Shown here: piece after piece, positions 6,729-10,778 of the stretch | Numbering within the stretch: position 1 is the stretch's first letter | Layout: every line of letters begins with the position of its first letter | Source of the DNA: Rhizobacter sp. | GTDB taxonomy: Bacteria; Pseudomonadota; Gammaproteobacteria; Burkholderiales; Burkholderiaceae_C | DNA length: 10,778 nt | Reading direction: 5' to 3' | Assembly: GCA_025359585.1 (NCBI GenBank) | Contig: JANYFX010000078.1 | Coordinates: forward strand, 1 to 10,778 | The notes under the pieces: model-generated | Told to the model about the DNA's origin: nothing | What the model saw: only the letters and a program-made list of their open reading frames with translations | Databases searched by the model: none | Position numbers and translations under genes: made by a program

Positions 6729-7991
6729 ATGCTCAAGAAAATCGCCGTCCAAGACCTGCGCCTGGGCATGCACCTGCATGAACTCTGCGGGCCCTGGCTC
6801 GACCACCCTTTCTGGCGCGCCAAGTTCCTGCTGGCCGACCCGGCCGACATCGCCAAGCTGAACGCGAGCGGCATCACCGAATGCTGGATCGACAACGCCA
6901 AGGGGCTCGACGTGGCGCCGCCGGCACCCAAGGTCGAATCGCCGCCCGCCCCGGCCGCGCCGCTCGAACACGCCGCCGCCGAACCACAGCCGCCCGGGCC
7001 CATGCCTTGCTCGTTGAACGAAGAGCTCTCGCGCGCAGCCTTGCTCGTGAAGAAGTCGCGCACGGCCGTGATGTCGCTGTTCAGCGAGGCGCGCATGGGC
7101 AAGACGATGAACACGGAACAATGCGTCGAACTGGTCGGCGAGATCACCGAATCGGTCTGGCGCAACCCCGGCGCACTGGTCAGCTTGGCGCGGCTCAAGA
7201 CGCACGACGACTACTCCTACATGCACTCGGTGGCCGTGTGCGCGCTGATGGTGTCGCTGGCGCGCCAGCTCGGCCAGAGTGAAGCCGAAGCGCGTGACGC
7301 CGGCATGGCCGGCCTGCTGCACGACATGGGCAAGGCGCTGATGCCGCTCGAGGTGCTGAACAAGCCGGGCAAGCTGACCGACGCCGAGTACGACCTGATC
7401 AAGACGCACCCCGAGCGCGGCCACGAGCTGCTGCTTGGCGGCAGCGCCACGGCGACCGCGCTCGACGTGTGCCTGCACCACCACGAGCGGCCCGACGGCA
7501 AGGGCTACCCGCACGGCTTGAGTGGCAGCGCGCTGTCGCTGCATGCCCGCATGGGCGGCGTCTGCGATGTGTACGACGCCATCACCTCGAATCGGCTGTA
7601 CAAGGCCGGCTGGGACCCGGCCGAGTCGATCGCGCGGATGGCCGAGTGGACCAAGCTGGGGCAGTTCGACCCGCTGATCGTGCACGCCTTCGTCTCCAGC
7701 CTGGGCATCTACCCCACCGGTTCGCTGGTGCGCTTGCAGTCGGGGCGCCTGGCCGTCGTGGTGGAGCAGAACCCGGCGTCGCTGGCTTCACCGCAAGTGA
7801 AGGTCTTTTTCTCGACGCGTGCCGACATGCCGGTCCCGCTGGAGCTCATCGACCTGAACCACCCGGGTTGCACCGAGCGCATCGCAGGCCGCGAGTCGAA
7901 CGCCGTGTGGCAGTTCAAACACCTCGACGAGCTGTGGGCCGGCCGCGAAGCACTGGCCAAGACTGGCCGCTCGGGCGCACGCAAAACCTGA
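6729..7991 (+). CDS. HD-GYP domain protein, predicted c-di-GMP phosphodiesterase (DUF3391 N-terminus)
   Basis: The 420-residue cytosolic protein starts with a DUF3391-like module (LRLGMHLHELCGPWLDHPFW, 10-29, and ASGITECWID, 46-55). A Pro/Ala-rich linker follows (about 62-92). The HD-GYP domain begins near residue 97 and holds H166, the HDMGK motif (198-202), HLLS-type helix region ERGHELLL (229-236), HHHERPDGKGYP (250-261) and VCDVYDAITSNRLYK (278-292). All metal-ligand His/Asp residues and the GYP signature are intact, so hydrolysis of c-di-GMP to pGpG or GMP is expected. The C-terminal 90 residues contain a small beta-rich extension (GIYPTGSLVRLQSGRLAVVV), common in this family. No Shine-Dalgarno is clear. 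A candidate FliA promoter precedes it, and fliR is nearby, which suggests a motility role. Confidence 0.95.
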   Translation: MLKKIAVQDLRLGMHLHELCGPWLDHPFWRAKFLLADPADIAKLNASGITECWIDNAKGLDVAPPAPKVESPPAPAAPLEHAAAEPQPPGPMPCSLNEELSRAALLVKKSRTAVMSLFSEARMGKTMNTEQCVELVGEITESVWRNPGALVSLARLKTHDDYSYMHSVAVCALMVSLARQLGQSEAEARDAGMAGLLHDMGKALMPLEVLNKPGKLTDAEYDLIKTHPERGHELLLGGSATATALDVCLHHHERPDGKGYPHGLSGSALSLHARMGGVCDVYDAITSNRLYKAGWDPAESIARMAEWTKLGQFDPLIVHAFVSSLGIYPTGSLVRLQSGRLAVVVEQNPASLASPQVKVFFSTRADMPVPLELIDLNHPGCTERIAGRESNAVWQFKHLDELWAGREALAKTGRSGARKT

Positions 7992-8021
7992 GCCCCGGGC
8001 GCGTGGCGCTCGCACTCTGGC

Positions 8022-8043
8022 GTGGCCCTTAAACTGCGGCCAC
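8022..8043. promoter_or_regulatory. Dyad upstream of the solute-binding protein gene, possible operator or promoter
   Basis: GTGGCC (8022-8027) and GGCCAC (8038-8043) form a 6-bp inverted repeat with a 10-base centre, ending 22 bases before the ATG at 8066. The centre is the only AT-rich patch here (TTAAA). The same bases can be read as a weak sigma-54-like site: TGGC at 8023-8026 and TGC at 8035-8037, with GG and GC ten bases apart. No T-run follows, so it is not a standard terminator for the HD-GYP gene. Which reading is right cannot be settled by eye. Confidence 0.3.
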
Positions 8044-8055
8044 AAACCACTCTCC

Positions 8056-8059
8056 GGAG
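8056..8059 (+). promoter_or_regulatory. Shine-Dalgarno of the solute-binding protein gene
   Basis: GGAG lies 6 bases before the ATG at 8066 and supports that start, as does the signal peptide that begins there. Confidence 0.6.
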
Positions 8060-8065
8060 CCAGAG

Positions 8066-9634
8066 ATGAAGCTGATGTTTTCTGCCGCGCTGCTCGCCGC
8101 GCTGAGCCTGGGCACGGCCCAGGCACAAACGTTGCGCTGGGCCTCGCAGGGCGACGCCCAGACCATGGACCCGCACTCGCAGAACGAGTCGATGACCAAT
8201 GCGATGAATGGCCAGGTCTACGAAGCCCTGATCAACAACGACAAGAAGCTCAACATGGAGCCGGTGCTGGCGAGCAGCTGGCAGATGGTGAGCCCGACGC
8301 TGTGGCGCTTCAAGCTGCGGCCCAACGTGAAGTTCTCCGACGGCGCGCCCTTCAGCGCCGACGACGTGGTGTTCTCGGTGCTGCGCGCGCGTGAAGGCAC
8401 GTCCGACATCAAGGTCTACGCCAACGCGGTCGGCGAGCCGAAGAAGGTCGACGCGCTGACAGTCGAGTTCACGTTGAAAGACTTCAACCCGGTCTTCCTG
8501 GAGCACCTGTCCACGATCCAGATCATGAACAAGGCCTGGTGCGAGAAGAACAAGGCGGTGAAGCCGATCGACTTCAAGAACAAGGAAGAGGGCTTCGCTT
8601 CGCTCAACTCGAACGGCACCGGCCCGTTCATGCTGGTCTCGCGCGCGCCCGACACCAAGACCGTCTACAAGCGCAACCCGAACTGGTGGGGCAAGTTCGA
8701 GGGCAACGTGCAGGACGTGGTCTACACGCCGATCAAGAACGACGCCACCCGCACCGCCGCGCTCATCTCCGGCGAGATCGACTTCGTGCTCGACCCGGCA
8801 CCCACCGACGTGGACAAGCTGCGCAGCACCACCGGCGTGAAGGTGATCGACGGCCCCGAGAACCGCATCGTCTTCATCGGCATGGACCAGAAAAGCGACG
8901 AGCTGGCCTACAGCAGCGTGAAGGGCAAGAACCCGTTCAAGGACCTGCGGGTTCGCCAGGCGCTCTACGACGCGATCGACATCGACACGCTCAAGACGCG
9001 GCTGATGCGCAACCAGGCCTACCCGACCGGTGGCATCACACCGTCGCCGCTGGCCGCCTTCAACGATCCCGAGATCGAAAAGCGCCGGCCCTACAACCTG
9101 GAAGGCGCGAAGAAGCTGATGGTCGATGCCGGTTACCCCGACGGTTTCGAAGTCACGCTCGACTGCCCGAACAACCGCTACATCAACGACGAGAAGATCT
9201 GCCTCGCGCTGGCCGCGATGTGGGCCAAGCTCAACGTGAAGGTGCGCGTCAATGGCATGCCGCGCGCGGTCTATTTCCCCAAGGTCCAGAAGTACGACAC
9301 CTCGATGTACATGCTCGGCTGGGGCGGCGCCAGCACCGACGCCGAAAGCACCCTGACGCCGGTGCTGCGCAACCGGGGCGAAGGGGGTGTGGGATCGTGG
9401 AACTTCGGCCAGTACACCGATGCCAAGCTCGACGAGCTGGCGGCGGCGTCGAGCAAGGAGGCCGACCCGAAGAAGCGCAAGGAGCTGATCACGGCGGCCC
9501 TCAAGCAGCACAACGCGATGGTGCACAACCTGCCGCTGCACCGCCAGGTGATTCCGTGGGCGGCGCGCCAGAATGTCGAGGTCGTGCACCGTGCCGACAA
9601 CTGGCTCGAGTGGCGCTGGGTCACGGTCAAGTAA
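8066..9634 (+). CDS. ABC transporter substrate-binding protein, family 5 (peptide/nickel type)
   Basis: The 522-residue protein has a signal peptide (MKLMFSAALLAALSLGTAQA, cleavage after residue 20) without a lipobox Cys, so it should be a free periplasmic protein. The mature part follows the SBP_bac_5 pattern: LRWASQGDAQTMDPHSQNE at the start, VYEALINNDKKLNMEPVLASSW, LRPNVKFSDGAPFSADDVVFS, GTGPFMLVSRAPD, YKRNPNWWG, ALISGEIDFV and the hinge region VRQALYDAIDIDTL. Such proteins deliver oligopeptides, dipeptides, opines, haem or nickel complexes to a permease. The ligand cannot be inferred. No DppBCDF-like permease or ATPase genes are adjacent, since both neighbours are unrelated, so it is an orphan binding protein here. 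It appears to be a single-gene unit with its own ribosome site and a terminator. Confidence 0.94.
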   Translation: MKLMFSAALLAALSLGTAQAQTLRWASQGDAQTMDPHSQNESMTNAMNGQVYEALINNDKKLNMEPVLASSWQMVSPTLWRFKLRPNVKFSDGAPFSADDVVFSVLRAREGTSDIKVYANAVGEPKKVDALTVEFTLKDFNPVFLEHLSTIQIMNKAWCEKNKAVKPIDFKNKEEGFASLNSNGTGPFMLVSRAPDTKTVYKRNPNWWGKFEGNVQDVVYTPIKNDATRTAALISGEIDFVLDPAPTDVDKLRSTTGVKVIDGPENRIVFIGMDQKSDELAYSSVKGKNPFKDLRVRQALYDAIDIDTLKTRLMRNQAYPTGGITPSPLAAFNDPEIEKRRPYNLEGAKKLMVDAGYPDGFEVTLDCPNNRYINDEKICLALAAMWAKLNVKVRVNGMPRAVYFPKVQKYDTSMYMLGWGGASTDAESTLTPVLRNRGEGGVGSWNFGQYTDAKLDELAAASSKEADPKKRKELITAALKQHNAMVHNLPLHRQVIPWAARQNVEVVHRADNWLEWRWVTVK

Positions 9635-9654
9635 ACGCGATATTCGCTGCTTCG

Positions 9655-9684
9655 AAACGGCTGCCGGTGGCAGCCGTTTTGTTT
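9655..9684. terminator. Intrinsic terminator between two convergent genes
   Basis: AAACGGCTGCC (9655-9665) and GGCAGCCGTTT (9669-9679) form a perfect 11-bp stem with a 3-base loop, followed on the plus strand by TTTTGTTTT. It ends the solute-binding protein transcript. The hairpin lies just past the stop of the opposing exporter gene (9685). Read on the minus strand it has only a short T-run (TTT, then CGAA), so it is probably bidirectional but weaker that way. Confidence 0.9.
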
Positions 9685-10290
9685 TCAGTGGCCGAGCAGC
9701 AGCGAGGCGGCGATCGCCCACATCACGAGCGCGATGGTCGCGTCGAGAATCTTCCACGCCATCGGCCGCTCGAACAGGCCGCGCAGGCCGCGCGCGCCGA
9801 AGCCGAGCGCAAAGAACCAGACGAAGCTCGCCAGCGTGGCGCCGATGCCGAAGGCCGTGCGCGAGCCTTCGGGCTGCTGGCTCGAAATGGAGCCGAGCAG
9901 CACCACGGTGTCGAGCCAGCAGTGCGGGTTGAGGTAGGTGAACGCCAGGCAGGTCGTGACCGCGGCGCGCAGGCTCATCGGTGCGCCGATGGAAGCGGCC
10001 AGCGTTTCCGAGCCGAACGCACGCCGCGCGGCGAGTGCGCCGTAGACGATCAGAAAAGCGGCGCCGCCGAAGCGTGCCACGGCGAGCAGGCTCGGGTGGC
10101 CCTGCACCAGCGCGCCGAGGCCGGCGACGCCGAGCGTGATGAGCAGTGCGTCGGACACCGCGCACACGAGCACGACCGCGAGCACGTGCTCGCGCTTGAT
10201 GCCCTGGCGCAGCACGAAGGCGTTCTGCGCGCCGATGGCGATGATGAGCGCCGCCGACGTGGCGAAGCCCTTGAAGAAAGCGAATTCCAT
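9685..10290 (-). CDS. LysE/ArgO family amino acid exporter
   Basis: The 201-residue inner-membrane protein has about six hydrophobic segments (roughly 10-28, 36-60, 67-88, 108-135, 145-168, 180-199), the usual LysE size. The diagnostic motifs are IGAQNAFVLRQGI (19-31) and TYLNPHCWLDTVVLLGSIS (118-136), shared with LysE (lysine/arginine export) and E. coli ArgO (arginine export). The Asp127 of NPHxxLDT, conserved in both, is present. Function should be export of basic amino acids or analogues, driven by the membrane potential. The typical LysR-type regulator (LysG/ArgP) is not next to it in this window. The gene begins 46 bases after fliR on the same strand, with no clear terminator or Shine-Dalgarno in between, so read-through from the flagellar transcript is possible. 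The substrate is not certain, hence no gene symbol. Confidence 0.92.
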   Translation of the reverse strand: MEFAFFKGFATSAALIIAIGAQNAFVLRQGIKREHVLAVVLVCAVSDALLITLGVAGLGALVQGHPSLLAVARFGGAAFLIVYGALAARRAFGSETLAASIGAPMSLRAAVTTCLAFTYLNPHCWLDTVVLLGSISSQQPEGSRTAFGIGATLASFVWFFALGFGARGLRGLFERPMAWKILDATIALVMWAIAASLLLGH

Positions 10291-10336
10291 GCGGAGTGGC
10301 AGGTGCTGCGGGGCCGCGATGCTACCGGACGCAGCG

Positions 10337-10778
10337 CTACTGGAAGTACTGCAGCATCCGTTCCAGCGCCATCGTGAACGGCACCTGCATCATCGGCAGC
10401 GTCAGCAGCATGCCGATCAGCCCGACCGAGACCGTGATCGGGAAGCCGATCGCGAAGATGTTCATCTGCTGCGCCACGCGCGAGATCACGCCGAGCACCA
10501 GGTTCACGAACAGCAGCATGCCGATCAGCGGCAACGCGATCCACAGGCCCAGGCGAAAGATCTCGGCGCCCCAGGTCTGCGGCTGCACCGTGCGCAGAAA
10601 GGCGAAGGGCTCGGGCCCGACCGGGAAGACCTGAAAGCTCTGCACCACCGCGGCAATGATCATCAGGTGGCCGCCGGTCACGATGAACAGCCAGCTCACC
10701 GAGATGCCGAAGAAGCGGCTCGTCGGGGTGGCTTCGCCGCCGGTCATCGGGTTGAAGAAGCCGGCGAAGTTCAGGCCC
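10337..10778 (-). CDS. fliR: Flagellar biosynthetic protein FliR (C-terminal part; 5' end beyond the window)
   Basis: The visible 146 residues are the C-terminal half or more of FliR, an inner-membrane part of the flagellar type III export gate with FliP and FliQ. Support comes from GLNFAGFFNPMTGGEATPTS at the edge, followed by hydrophobic segments around SWLFIVTGGHLMIIAAVVQSF (with the conserved GGHLMII motif), FPVGPEPF, WIALPLIGMLLFVNLVLGVISRVAQQMNIFAIGFPI (the N-x-x-L-G-V-I-S-R-x-x-x-Q-M-N-I-F-x-x-G-F-P motif) and a final pair near the C-terminus. The F-L-V-N-L-x-L-G-type motif and the MNIF-GFP segment separate FliR from virulence SctT homologues. The protein ends LERMLQYFQ. In most genomes fliR is last of the fliLMNOPQR operon, which fits an unrelated gene following it here. 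Confidence 0.93.
   Translation of the reverse strand, partial: GLNFAGFFNPMTGGEATPTSRFFGISVSWLFIVTGGHLMIIAAVVQSFQVFPVGPEPFAFLRTVQPQTWGAEIFRLGLWIALPLIGMLLFVNLVLGVISRVAQQMNIFAIGFPITVSVGLIGMLLTLPMMQVPFTMALERMLQYFQ

Noticed and set aside
7992..8065. An intrinsic terminator after the HD-GYP gene
   Set aside because: The only inverted repeat there (8022-8043) has a 6-bp stem, a 10-base loop and no T-run.
7709..10165. An 818-codon open frame on the minus strand opposite the solute-binding protein and exporter genes
   Set aside because: It is an antisense shadow produced by GC-rich third positions. The translation is rich in Arg/His/Val/Leu with no domain, and the overlapping real genes have clear motifs, signal peptides and terminators.
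8539..10377. A 612-codon plus-strand open frame running through the solute-binding protein gene and antisense to the exporter
   Set aside because: It crosses two well-supported genes and a strong terminator, and its composition (Arg, Gly, Ala, Gln) is that of an off-frame read.

Overview
The window looks like chromosomal DNA of a high-GC betaproteobacterium, most likely in Burkholderiales (Rubrivivax/Leptothrix-like). The reasons are the strong GC3 codon bias, which also creates long shadow ORFs, and the gene set: a paired MoxR ATPase and CoxE-type VWA protein, a c4-like dihaem cytochrome, an HD-GYP protein with a DUF3391-type N-terminus, and a flagellar fliR. The lineage is inferred from protein character, not from a marker gene. 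I see no rRNA, tRNA, IS element, prophage or CRISPR array, and no gene-free stretch above 300 bases.

Left part (1-5854). A VWA protein (minus, cut by the left edge) lies beside a divergent membrane diguanylate cyclase (620-1843, plus). The cyclase converges on a minus-strand cluster read as moxR-like ATPase (5854-5012), GNAT acetyltransferase (5010-4417), S9 prolyl-oligopeptidase-type peptidase (4405-2402) and a decayed lipoprotein alpha/beta hydrolase (2359-1840). The first three are 1 and 11 bases apart, so they are probably one transcript. The hydrolase has lost its middle, including the nucleophile elbow, and its C-terminal remnant is out of frame. The MoxR ATPase and the VWA protein, normally partners, are on the same strand but about 4.5 kb apart.

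Middle part (5855-8065). A short divergent promoter region separates moxR from a periplasmic dihaem cytochrome c, which ends at a strong intrinsic terminator. Next is an HD-GYP protein (predicted c-di-GMP phosphodiesterase), preceded by a sequence resembling a flagellar sigma-28 (FliA) promoter.

Right part (8066-10778). A family 5 periplasmic solute-binding protein without adjacent permease genes converges, across a hairpin terminator, with a LysE/ArgO-type amino acid exporter. The exporter lies just downstream of the 3' end of fliR, which runs off the right edge.

A c-di-GMP synthase, a c-di-GMP hydrolase and a flagellar export gene within 10 kb, plus the FliA-like site, suggest a link to motility control. 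I did not find a convincing undescribed system. The most informative observations are the gutted hydrolase with its shared CTAG stop, the split MoxR/VWA pair, and the candidate FliA promoter.
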